A stretch of DNA of 64,000 nt. Origin: Isoetes taiwanensis (lineage: Eukaryota > Streptophyta > Lycopodiopsida > Isoetales > Isoetaceae). The position numbers were made by a program, and so were the translations under genes. Below are positions 1-11,053 of the stretch, piece after piece. The notes beneath the pieces were generated by a model, which was not told the DNA's origin, did no database searches, and saw only the letters and a list, made by a program, of their open reading frames with translations. The stretch is from contig JAJEKV010000093.1 of the NCBI GenBank assembly GCA_021234155.1, forward strand, positions 2,029,712 through 2,093,711. The letters run 5' to 3'. Position 1 is the first letter of the stretch; each line of letters opens with the position of its first letter.

Positions 1-408
1 ATCGTAAAGGTAGGTAAATTGATGTTTTGGGTGCAATTTACGGTCCGGCCTTTGTAAAGGCAATGCACGGACTCTAAACAAGGCATCAATGCAATGCACT
101 CTCGAAATCTTACAAGGATTAAACGGGCTTGCCAATCAACTAGTGAAGGAGCTAAGCCATGGTGACATTGTTGTTATCCAAGGTAGCGGGGGATCTCATA
201 TGGAGTTGATATCACATGCGTGGGCATTACATTTTGGGTCGTAAGAATGGAGGCAATTAGGAAAATGGTTTTGTGTATGCTAGTAAGTTGTATGTTGCTA
301 TTACAGTGGGCTGAATTTCTATTCTTTGAATTTTTTTATGTTGTATGCTGTTATTACAGTGGGCTTAACTCTCATTCTTTGAATTTATTGATATCCTTGT
401 TCCTTATC
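1..408. other. Duplicated intergenic sequence, no gene recognised
   Basis: Pairs with 19924-20318. An open frame around 19986-20237 in copy B is broken in copy A, has no family motif that I recognise, and is not offered as a gene. Confidence 0.5.
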
Positions 409-933
409 GAAATGTTTGAGGACTCATTGCCTCCATTCTCATTCACGTGCCCACCATTTTCTCGCATCGAGGCGCTTGGTGGATTGGGGAGCCCGCCCTT
501 ACAGGCTCTGTCGGTCTTTGTCAAGCGGGTGCCATTGAGGATGAGTCTCACACTTTCGAGTTGCCGGTGTTGGTCGGATCAGGGCGATATCCTCCCAAAT
601 ACGGTAGGGGCGTGCCCCCTTGCATTTGCCGATGAACACACCGTCGATGCGTGCCACCGGGTCATACATCCGGGGAGTCTTGGACCTGCGAGTCACAGTG
701 TTTGTCCGTGACCAGGCACTCTGGGGTGGTGCATGATTGTATATATTGGGATGTTTTACGCATTTTATATGATTAGCACGATTTTGTCGCTTTGGTGATT
801 CTTTGCCCGCGGTTTTTCCTCGAAAACCCTTGAGGCGGGGTTTTTTAATCCAGGCAAGTAAGTTTCTTTGCGTTTTTGTATTGGGTCCCATAAAAAGATT
901 GGTCTCGTGGGACGATAAAAGTACCTTCCTTCC
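409..933 (+). mobile_element. 5'-truncated LINE 3' end, copy A only
   Basis: The 525-bp insert is flanked by a perfect 9-bp target duplication TTCCTTATC at 400-408 and 934-942. Copy B has the single uninterrupted site at 20310-20318. Near 500-560 one frame reads LCQAGAIEDESHTF, which matches the C-terminal cysteine/histidine region of the LINE on the minus strand at 59743-64000 (GPIEDESH). The 3' end near 885-920 carries the same terminal signature (CCCATA, then ATTGGTCTC, then GATAAAA) as that LINE, followed by a short TTCC-rich tail. It is a dead-on-arrival copy that lacks reverse transcriptase. Confidence 0.88.
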
Positions 934-942
934 TTCCTTATC

Positions 943-2908
943 ATGTTTTATTAAAAAGGCTCTCAAGTGTTTTGTCCAACTATTTTCTTGTCGGAAGAGC
1001 TTGTCACATTCCGGTTTGAGGCTTATTAGCTTTGTCTAACTTGTTAACATATTGCTGCTTGTCCATTAGCATTTCGGGTTAATCCCATGCAATTCTATCT
1101 CTGTGAAAATTGGTTTCACTTACTTCATTTCTCTTTCCAACCTTGTACTTCTCAAAAGCAACTATATATAAATTTTAATTGGAACCTCCTTGTCTCAGCG
1201 ATGCGAGGCTTTTTGGCACAGATCGAGCGTATCCAATAGAACAATAAGAAACGGGACGTGGAAAAATTATACGGTGCACTCAAATTCACACCCTCACCCT
1301 ATAGCCCCATAACCTTCACTCCAACCCAGTTTACTTTTGCAGAGCAAAAAGGAAAATAAAACTTAATAATGAGTTGTTGCTTTGGTGATTTGGTGCTACT
1401 TTTAAAGTTGATGACATGGAATTAAGACACTAGAACATACTAGCTTTGATATTCTATGTTTCAAGTTTGAAGTTTGTGCTTCGTATTGTGCATACATTTT
1501 AAAAATGTTTGTCTTCACTAGATGCATTTATGTTCTATCACCAAGTTCACGTTCATTAGATCATAAATATTTATTGCTAATAAGGATATAGTAGTAATAA
1601 CACAAAGAAGATTGGAAAAAAAACGTATATATAAGGAAAGGACTACTTTGTAATGCATTTTTGGCATGTAAATGTATGATATGGGTTGCATTTCCTTACC
1701 ATTGACTAGTCGTATTACAAGGGGTTTATGATATAAATGTATGGTATACAATAGGTTTTTGGGTTACATGAGTAATGCAGATAGCATATCCACCTATAGT
1801 ATAGGTGAACCCCGAGGGTAAACTACATGGTTTTGTTTTTGGCAATTGGTAATTCCCTTTGAAACTAAATATTTTGCATAAACAACATAGGAGCACTTTG
1901 AGTGTAGCAATACTGTGAAAGAAAAGCACACATCGATTGACTAGCCTTAATGTTATGTTTACCAAAGGAGTTTGTTTTTCTTTTAAGAAAGTTTTTCATA
2001 GAACCACCTTGTTCTTAGCCTTTTCATCTTTTCTAGATTTGAACAAATAGAATTTCATGTTCATAGATGAACTCAACTAGATTGAATCGACCATTCAATC
2101 CTATATCATACATGTGCAATTTCACATATTTGCTACAAATATAATACGTGGTTCTTGAATATTTCAAGTGGCTGCATTTTGAATTAGTAAATATGTTACC
2201 ATGTATATCATTTTAACTCTTGATAGATCACGTCTATTGCAGCAATATCTAGTTGTGACATGTTTTGATTCACCTCCATATTTCTCCTTGGAAAGAGCTA
2301 AAAGTAAATTTCTATATTGAGGGTTTTATATGGTCGTGTGAATTTGCTAAAATGCTTTAATGCTAAGAAACATCTTTGGTAATAGGTCTAGTGTCTTTTT
2401 ATGAATGACTCCCCATTCTTCATCCGTTATAGAGTGTGAGACCTACAAAAGGGATATTTTTTTGTTATGATCACCAAAGCTGCCATCGATTTTGTACCCT
2501 TCAATAAAGGTTGACATAAATTTGAGATTATATTAATGCATAAATGCATCTACCTCGATTAACTCATATTCGCTTTATTTATAGATGGGGAAGTTGAGAT
2601 TTTTTCTTTGCATTCCATTCAAGGGTGATTGATTCGTCCAAGAAAGTACAAGCCAAATTGCGTACTTGTAGTCATTGATTTCCTTTTCGCGTGCGTGCAA
2701 TCAATTTGATCCATGTGACCCTGCTCACCTATTCTCCACTATAGGAGAACTAACACCAGTGAAAAAGCCCAAACCACCAAAATAACAAATACCCTATCAT
2801 TTCTACGGAACACAACGATGTGGAGCTGCATTATTAGCTTGAACACGGATATGAATCTGGCTGAACTTAGCATAAGCTCTAAACAAAGCTTTTGCAAGAG
2901 TATGATAT
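943..2908. other. AT-rich duplicated sequence without recognisable gene
   Basis: Pairs with copy B in three pieces (20319-20815, 24041-24838, 30723-31150). The site GATAG at 2222-2226 is the empty target of the copia insertion in copy B. The piece 2507-2767 (about 260 bp) is absent from copy B, where the flanks join directly at about 31009. I found no terminal repeats that would decide between insertion in A and deletion in B. Short open frames on both strands show no family motif. Confidence 0.6.
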
Positions 2909-3153
2909 ATACACACGGGGGTGACTCGAAACGAGAGTGTTGGATAGGCATATTCACCCCTTATTCCTTAATCTACACCGCACGTAAAGTTCCTCGTTTG
3001 TGGGGTATGCAAGTACAAAATTTGCTATATGGTATAACAAGATTAGCAAAATACTATAAGATTTCAAAGCGGAATACTATATGGTGTTGATTTTGTGCGT
3101 GCAAAATACAATTATGAGGGCTCTCGGCTGCCCTGCGTCATCCCCCGTGTGAA
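2909..3153. mobile_element. Foldback (MITE-like) element, copy A only
   Basis: The outer ends form an inverted repeat: ACACGGGGGTGAC at about 2911 and GTCATCCCCCGTGT at about 3139-3152, with one extra base in one arm. The interior is about 220 bp and has no coding potential. It starts exactly where copy A and copy B diverge (after the string atgatatatac), so it is part of sequence present only in copy A. The family is not assigned. Confidence 0.5.
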
Positions 3154-3194
3154 TATGCACCCAAACCAAAGGGGGTTTAAGGGGGATTTTAATT

Positions 3195-3325
3195 TAAATG
3201 TGTTGGACCCACTGGTTGTGTTAATTAATGCCAATGGTAGTTATGTGTTGGTTGTTAATGTCAATGGTTGTTATGTGTTGGGGATTTAATTTTTATATGT
3301 TGGATGTTAATGGTTTGTGTTGCAA
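3195..3325 (+). repeat. Short GT-rich minisatellite
   Basis: About three degenerate copies of a 27-30 bp unit built on GTTAATGTCAATGGTTGTTA and ATGTGTTG. It lies in the block present only in copy A. Confidence 0.55.
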
Positions 3326-3966
3326 AATTTTTTTTGGCCTTGAGGGCCTTAGGGACCAGGTGTGACAAAAATTTTAGAATTCAAACCAGAAAAAACTAGA
3401 ATTCATTTGAGGTTTTCATCACTTGTAGCTTTTGAATTTCATCACAATAAAATAAATAGAACATAAATAAAAGTTACCATAAAGATAGAGAGGATTGATC
3501 CCATTATTCTTCTGAAAGTCATAAAGTTTGCAACACCCATACACAAACATTTTTTCAACTGGAATTTAACTTGTGACCTTTGGCCTCCATAGATTCTTGT
3601 GGTGAGAAACCAAAGTGGGAAACTTTTTTCTTGTTAGCACAAGGATCTAGAAGCCTTGGAATTTGCTTAATAACGCCTCAAAATCTAAAATGCATGGTAA
3701 TTTTTGCAAGCTTCATTGAATGAGCTATAAAACAATATCCAATAAGCGCAATCTGTATTAATCGGTGATAGGATGTGAAAGCCTACTAAACCTGGCCTAA
3801 AATTGCTGTTTTAGCATAGATAACAACCAAACATATCCATATCATATACTATCAAAAGATCTCGGGGAGAGCTTTCCAAGCATAATAAAAATCATCTCAA
3901 AGCGAGGCTCGGATCAAACGTTATGATAATAAATGTGTTGCCGATTGGGGAAACCGCACTACATCG

Positions 3967-4184
3967 CCACACACACAAAAAGGGCTTTGTTGTGAGCCAT
4001 TGGTTGTTGACCATTATGCACCACACACACAAAAAAGGGCTTTTATTGTGAGCCATTGGTTGTTGACCATTATGCACCACACGCACAAAAAGGGCTTTTG
4101 TTGTGAACCATTGGTTGTTGACCATTATGCACCACACGCACAAAAAAGGGCTTTTGTTGTGAGCCATTGGTTGTTGACCATTGG
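3967..4184 (+). repeat. Tandem repeat, four copies of about 57 bp
   Basis: Four near-identical units each contain CACAC(A/G)CACAAAAA, GGGCTTTTGTTGTGA and CCATTGGTTGTTGACCATT. Units abut with no variable spacers. Open frames across it on both strands are products of the repeat length. It is in a segment absent from copy B. Confidence 0.85.
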
Positions 4185-4335
4185 AAAAAAAAAAGGCTAA
4201 AATCAATGGCTCGAAAATGGTGCACTCTAGATGTACGCATTAGTACATCCATTTGAATACATCACGAAATCATAGGAAAACCTTAGTGAAAAGCGTACAA
4301 AAACACAAAGAAAACCCCATGTTATTATGCTACAT

Positions 4336-5472
4336 ATTATTGTTCTGCATTCTTGGGTATAAGTTAAAGCATGTTCTGTTTGACCTTTAAGATATCCTGA
4401 CATAAGGGGTCCAGGATTCTCATCCCTATGAAGCAACAAGTTCAAAGCAGGTTGAGCATCATAGATTTTTACAAGATCTCCTACCATAACTGGAAAAATG
4501 AACAGCCTCATTCTCATTAACCATAAAAGACATGATACATGGATTGGCAATCATTAAGTTGTTAGTCTGGTTTGGTAAGAAGCATGTTGGCAACATTCAA
4601 CATAAGTTACAAGATGCCATTATTCCAAATTTTCAAGTTAAGAATATGTGTTATCGTTTGTTTCAGATGGTACTAAATTCTCCATGGTTTTTATTTGAAT
4701 GTGAATTGAAATTCCACACATCTCTTTCTTGGATATAGCACCATATATTGCCAATAATTCTAAATTCATAATATTGCTATCAATCTGAAAAATTCATTTG
4801 TTCATATTCTGGCATGACTGATACTTAAAACACGGGTCGAGAGGCTACTTACAACTTTTATATATCCATTGAGACAAGAAAGATGCTTGTAGAAGCTTGG
4901 TGAACTAAAGTCATATGCTTCATATGCATTATAAATACACGTCTCTGCAGACAAGCGTATATAGTTTTTAAGCAAAATAATAACACTTTTGAGCAAATAT
5001 TTTTAGTCATGATGCAATAAATGTAACTAGGCCTCACTTTCATGCATTCATCGTCTACAAAATGGCTATCGTTCGGGGGGAGGGGGGGGGGGGAAGAGGG
5101 GGGAGGGAGGGAGGAGAGGGGCCAATTCCCATAAAGTCATGGTATCAAGTATTCTATTATCTAGGACGTAGCAATTTGAATTGATTGTCAAAACATGTTT
5201 TAAACTATGATTTAAGCAACTTCACCCTCCGCCATGGAGGGCAACCCTCCCGTCATAACACCTTGTTTCCCTCTGTTTAGCACTATTAATGATACACGTA
5301 CCCATATTCTAAAATACAAGGCAATCATAACAAGGAAGAATTTTAGATCATCTAGGAATATTCAAAGCAATAGATAATGAAAACTACTAAGCATGTTTTG
5401 TTTATATTTGTACATATAGCAAGATCCATATTGCGAAACCTACAAAATTATGAAACCAACTATCTAAATTAA
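4336..5472. other. Duplicated AT-rich sequence without recognisable gene
   Basis: Pairs with 31151-32265. The open frames near 4532-4738 and 4802-5043 are disrupted in the other copy and show no motif. Confidence 0.55.
5074..5122 (+). repeat. G-rich purine tract
   Basis: A run of nearly pure G interrupted by single A bases, including twelve consecutive G. The copy B counterpart (about 31885-31910) is shorter and has shorter G runs. The strand could form G-quadruplex or triplex DNA. Homopolymer length is unreliable in long-read data. Confidence 0.7.
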
Positions 5473-5479
5473 ACAATAT

Positions 5480-6617
5480 AGAAATAGGGTCGAGTTTTTT
5501 GTCAACGGTGCATTTATAGGTTGACATCGTGGCAAGGCCTACAACCAGGAATAGTAGTTGGGTACCCTAATTCCGAGATTCTGAGTTCGACCAGGTCACT
5601 TATTACATTCTTGTTTTTCGGACTTGATTCAATACTTGTTCCAAAGACGTAATTTTTTTTGGTTCAATACGTTAAAATTTAAAACCAACCAGATTCAAAA
5701 GCCAAAATTGGTTTTGCATTCAAAGATCAAACGCCACACTGTCGGTTTTTAACATTCAAAAGCCACTGTAATTTTTCCAAACAACACAAATACAAACTGT
5801 GATTTTCCAGAAAAGAACCGATAGCAAAATCCCGTTTCTCCTGCAAAGAAGCAGGACAACGAAGGCCAGATTCTTCAAGAAGGCACCTTTGGCGCAAGGA
5901 TGCTTGGAAACGAAAAAAAATAACGACATTTAAGAAGATTCTCTGAGAAAGGGGATAAGTTTCCATGGGCGGCCTCACAGCTTCAAAGATCAGAGCTTTT
6001 CTTCATTTTTCCTACCCTGCTATCTTGCATGCAACTAAAAATATTTCGACATCGCACTTACATCCCAAAAGAACCGCCATTTTTCTGAAACTAAGAGTTC
6101 CTGCCCTGCTGTCCTGCATGCAACTAGAAATATTTCCACATTCGCACTTACATCCCAAAGGACCGCCATTTTTTTAAAACTAAGGGTTCACCTGCTTTGC
6201 CGCCGCATGCAACTAAAAAATATTTCCACATCCGCACTAAAGAACCGCCATTTTTCTGAAACTAAGAGTTCTGTAGGATTCCTGAGCATTAAGAGCAAGA
6301 TTTGGCAAGGCCGATCCTCCATAACCATCTACTTGCAAGACCTGCGATAAGGTTATTAACAAGAAAAAACTTGCATGCAAGAAAATGCAAGAAGTTTGCA
6401 TAAAAAAACTTACCTGATACCCAGAGAGACATCAAAACTCGCCGTAATAGGCATGTAACTGGGCCAGCGCCTTCATTACTCGCCGAAATAGAGAGGTAAC
6501 TAGCCCATCGCCTTCATTCGCATTTGAAGAGACCATGCCCAACCAATTGGCCTTGAGAGGAGGAGAAGAAAACAAGGCAAAAGGGGGCAAAAAAATTCTC
6601 CCCTATTTCTATATTGT
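5480..6617 (+). mobile_element. TIR element E1 (non-autonomous), copy A only
   Basis: The left end ACAATATAGAAATAGGG (5473-5489) is repeated perfectly inverted at 6601-6617, and weaker similarity runs a further 12 bp or so inward. The outermost ACAATAT is also the host target as seen uninterrupted in copy B at about 32259-32265. The left 100 bp resemble the left end of element E2 (GTGGCAAGG, then GGAAT, AGTTGGG and ATTCCG in the same order), so E1 and E2 are one family. No transposase is recognisable. The minus-strand frame at 5727-5978 has no motif. Confidence 0.72.
6008..6272 (+). repeat. About 90-bp tandem repeat inside E1
   Basis: Three units share GCATGCAACTA, ATATTTC(C/G)ACAT, CGCACTTACATCCCAAA, GAACCGCCATTTTT and AACTAAGAGTT. 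The last unit is shortened. A second, roughly 60-bp duplication with ACTCGCCG and GCCTTCATT lies at about 6437-6520. Confidence 0.8.
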
Positions 6618-6735
6618 GGGGGAAGGGCACTTGGTTTTTTAGGTGGTGTGGTGACCCGCTCCCGGCTAATGCCGGTCGCGGGACCCCACCGTCCACCCGG
6701 AAAGGGGTCCCAAGTGCCCTTCCCCCATACAATAT
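6611..6735 (+). mobile_element. GC-rich hairpin (foldback) at the right end of E1
   Basis: Arms ATATTGTGGGGGAAGGGC (from 6611) and GCCCTTCCCCCATACAATAT (to 6735) pair, with two extra bases in the right arm, and continue inward to CACTTGG/CCAAGTG. The loop holds a second small hairpin around CTCCCGG/CCGG. The last seven bases, ACAATAT (6729-6735), repeat the host target at 5473-5479. The first seven (6611-6617) are its inverse complement. The whole block E1 plus hairpin is missing from copy B. A sister hairpin sits at 23930-24040. Confidence 0.75.
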
Positions 6736-9700
6736 GCAAACTTTGCAAAATAGACTAATATCATTTAAAGTTGACTATAAGTCAAAAGAATCTCACAAAG
6801 CTTACTTATTTTCACAAAGAATTATCTCATGTTCTTTTCCATTATTGCATCCTCATGTCACAAAGAATTATCTCATGTTCTTTTCCATTATTGCATCCTC
6901 ATGCAAACAAAGTTTAATAAACTTAATGGAGAAGAACTTTTGGTTGCCACTAACTAAACAATACACCAATTATTGTAATGGTTATAAGATGAGTTGTGAG
7001 ATATATTGGTCTTCACCCTTCACCTAGGCTATCAAGGGATATTACTATGCTTACATATCAAAATGGAGTCAACCATTCAAGCCACTAAATTTAAGCCTAC
7101 AAAAGTCACCATCATTATAAATATACATGCAACCTCCATAATCTATTCAAAGAGGATGCTATCAAGGCCAAATGATTTAACGAGTTAAATCCTAAAACCA
7201 TATATTACCATCAAGATATGCAATGCATTTCAAACACTTAATCTTTACAAATTTCTTGCATTCTCCAAAGCAATTCTTAGATTCTTAAAATATGGTCCAG
7301 CTATGAATCCAAGCTAATCATCTAATGTAGCTATAATCCAACAATTTGTATCAATAACAAACTTTTATAACTATATCAATATTTCTGGAAATCTGTCGAA
7401 CAATTCAGGCCAAATCCTAGCGAAACCTAGAAAGCGTTGTTCAATGAGCCTATGTAATATTAAGTAGTTGGTTAGGTAAATGTTCACCAAGCCAATGATG
7501 CTTAGCTAATCTTTTCGAATGATCAGCCTTTTGCATGAACATTAGTGATTTAGCCAATTGAACCTTATAACTTCTTCATCTATAGTTACTTCTGTAAAAT
7601 AACTAATTTACTTAAACTGATTGAATAAATTAGCATATACTGCACTAAATGTCATGTTGTGCTTACTATAAATGGTTGCGAAGTCATTATTGAGTAGCAG
7701 AAAGCACCTTCTGAATGTCGTCTCCTTGTGGTTATAAGCAGTATTACCATATGTATGATTGAAGTGTGACTTGGAAGGTGCCCATCCTTCAAGTGACAGG
7801 GTGAAATGATTATGGACATGAATTTTCGCAGGCTTGTGATGCTTGTATGGTGACCTTATTGTATGGCGAGCTTGCCATTCTTGAGCATGGATGGATTCAA
7901 AGGTGTAGAGATTTGCCCAAGAGATCTAAAAAATTGTCCAAATTCTGAGAGTACTGCTATATAGTAGTTGTTTGTGGATGTGGATGTGTGAAGGAAAGTA
8001 ATAACATTTTACTAGTAATGGTGCCTAATGTTGTTGGGCATAAGTTGGAAGTCTGCAAATGTTTTGACCACAATTAGAAAAGCGTGCAGTAATAACCCAA
8101 CTTTTGTAACCTTATATTATAACAAAAATATCCAATGACTTAACAACATTGAAAAGAAACTTAGCTCCTTCATGTTAGATAGTGTTGCATCGGCATTTTT
8201 TAAAGCTTTGAATAAAACAACACGATGCTTGTTCATAGAAAATCTGAATGAGAGTAGAGTGTTAATCTGAGTAGGTTTGAGATGAGGCTATAGTCAAATT
8301 CTATTAGTCTTTGTGAGGTTGGGCATAAGGTGGGACATTGTAAATGATCAATTGGAGTCATCATCCTTAGTATTGATAAATAGCTACATGCTCAAAATGT
8401 TGTGGATGTCAAATTATAATACGTGAATCTTATGGAATTGTTATGAAGTTGAACATTAATAATGTCAACGTCCAAGTGCAGCTACTATTATGGTATCACT
8501 TTAGCAAAGTGAAAGGTCACCTTACATTTGAATATTATGGTCCAAGCTTTTCTAGCCTTACATTTGGATATTATGGTCCAAATGTTTTGGCCTTTGTTTA
8601 TAAAAAAAATGGACAATATCATGCATATTCTAAGCAGTTTGTTGCCTATATGAGTAGGTCTAACATTAGATTAAACAAACACGGCGCTATTCTAAGTCTC
8701 CCAAACCATTGGGCAAAGTGGACGACTTTGTTTGATGTGGAAATGTCGCCATTTACTGTGTGAATATGATACAATGGCAGAATGGGCAATCGACAGCCCA
8801 GATAATACAAAGTTATTTATTTTGATGTTCTCGTGTGCATATGTACTGAAAGTTTGCTTCTCTACCTTGTCCATGCTAGGCACATCCTGTTATCATAGCA
8901 CTCCATGATATGACATTATGGGCAGATATCAAATTGAACAAATGACAAGCATCCTATATGTTCCCACATGTACAATACATAAGCAGTCTATCCAACTAAA
9001 CATGTTGTTTTTCCTCTTATACATATCCTGCAATCAGTACACCCATAACTTGACAATGCATTTTGATGACTTGTCAAGAACTATACATCTTCTACACTTA
9101 ACGTAAGGCTTCATGCCACCACAACATCTAATAGAAGATCAAGTTTGTGCAAAAGAGAGGAAGTAGAAGACCAATGCTTATAATTGTATTATGGTTGTGC
9201 AAAAGAGAGGAAGTTAGCTTGCATACTGCAAGAATGCCAATAAATAAATATTTTCCACTTATGCTATTTTTGCATTTGCAAATCGCAATGACCAACGAAT
9301 AATTTGGATAATTGAGTTAATGCTTGTAAATGAGGTGCGACAAATGAAGATGGCAATTTATAGAAACAAACTTTAATAATGTTGTAGCAACCATTGTCAA
9401 TTACTCCAAATTAGTTTGAATCCTGCAATACACTCCAGTGCGTTGCACCATAGATAAATTTCTGTCTAGAAGCACATCTTATGATGCAGATAAGAAAGAG
9501 TGCAAACTACCAATGTTAATAAGGATTTAATGTAAAAGACTTGCGATGTTTGAGTTCTTGAGCAAAGCCACGCTGCCATCAGAATAATCTTTAGAGAAAC
9601 CTAGCAATAAAAAAATTCTAGAAACAGAGGCTCATTCTTCTCCATTTTAGTTAACTATGAGAGGCTCATTCTTCTCCATTTTAGTTAGCTATGGGATTAA

Positions 9701-10499
9701 TCCTCGCTTGGTTCATGTACAACAAATGTTGAAACATTCTGCCATAACTTTGTAGAATTCAAATGGCTGATCTCAATGCATTCAACATTTTTTATTCCAA
9801 TGTGAGTGTGCCATGTAAATCAACTATGAACTCTTACACTCTGACTGTGGTGTCATAGCATTCGCATTCGTCCAAAAAGAAATGGTTTGTGGCTCTCACC
9901 TCTTATGAAGAGAATCATGTGCCAAATCAAATGGTTACCTATTGAAATGCCTTGTTCAGATACAATAAACTGTAAAACATTCTGTTATAATTGTGCGAGG
10001 CAAATAGCTGTTCTCAATGCATTCAATATCTTTCTATTCCAATGTCAGTGTGCCATGTAAGTCGATTATGAACTCTTAAAATCTAACCGTCGTGTTACAA
10101 TATATTCACTTAAAGAATTTGAATACCAATCACCTCCCAAACGAAATGATTACAAAAGAAATCTGTGGGTCTCACCTCCTTGTAAAGAGAACCATGTGAT
10201 AACATCTGTGTGATGCAAAAACAGGGGTAGATCTGAATGGTACGTAGGTTATAGAGTCCCAATATTTCACATGCAACCTTTAAGCAACCATTCTAAGACT
10301 GTCAATACACGGCCCTGTTCTTGGGTTTTAAAAAAGAGAGCATTTTATCCTTACAATTATCAGCTTCAGTGTATTCAGCAATGCTATGGACAAATGCAAA
10401 ATGCTAATAAATTATCAAACGCCCCTATATTTAAACTATAATACATGATGAACATAGAGCTTCTGGTATAATTCTTAGAAAGGGTTCTGCATGAAATTT
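6736..10499. other. AT-rich duplicated sequence without recognisable gene
   Basis: Pairs with 32266-34243 and 49691-51540. Copy B has a 22-bp deletion opposite about 7858-7880. A local doubling of AGGCTCATTCTTCTCC occurs near 9627 and 9663. No frame is conserved between copies in a way that suggests coding. Confidence 0.55.
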
Positions 10500-11053
10500 A
10501 TAGCTGATCCAGTAACATGTCGGTTGTGGTCTAATCACATCTCCAACGGATCTAGAATTGCACTACTTGCGGTAGAGGCTAGAGGCTATGCTAGAACAAA
10601 TACGAATTTCCATAGCCGGTTTGGTCATGGTTACTATCTCTCTTCCATGTGGTCTTGACTAGCCAGGTGCTTCTCGCCATTTATCCTTCCACTTGGAACA
10701 CTTTGCGACAACGGGCTTTCCTCTTAGCTTGAGCCTGGTTGTTGTGGTCTATTTGGAAAAAGAAGGCGAATGTATATCTTCAAGGGCTTATCAATTCATG
10801 TCAACCAACGCGTCTTCACGAGGCGCAAGATAGATTGGTGAAGGCATACTTATGTTCTCAGCTTGCTCCTGAGAAAAAACGTTTGATTTTTGAGGAATAT
10901 TTGGGTATCTTATCTTATGCATAGACAAGTGCCTGCACTCAGTGGATTATCTTTGTCTGCTGAGATTTTATTCCTGTCTCTGCATTTATGTGTGTACTTC
11001 TTCTGGAATTTTGAATAAGAGGTTGTCGTCCTTCAAAAAAAAAAAAAAAAAAA
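10500..11053 (+). mobile_element. 5'-truncated poly-A LINE, C-terminal end (copy A)
   Basis: A broken frame around 10620-10924 contains LLWSIWKKKANVY, the LW-x-IWK signature common near the C-terminus of plant L1-type ORF2 proteins. It is followed by a stop, a short 3' UTR ending GTCGTCCTTC, and a 19-bp poly-A at 11035-11053. Copy B carries the same element (51540-52062), so the insertion predates the duplication. Reverse transcriptase and endonuclease are absent. Confidence 0.62.

Larger units (their letters stand above)
3154..4335. other. Copy A-only segment, otherwise featureless
   Basis: Apart from the two repeats listed above, nothing is recognised here. In copy B the flanks are joined at about 31150. 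Either one complex insertion or one deletion explains the difference. Confidence 0.5.

Noticed and set aside
220-711. 163-residue plus-strand frame with a hydrophobic start
   Set aside because: It crosses the boundary of the LINE insertion at 409 and is absent in copy B. It is not a gene.
3967-4184. Regular repeat resembling a CRISPR array
   Set aside because: Units abut with no unique spacers, and the setting is a eukaryotic repeat-rich region. It is a plain tandem repeat.
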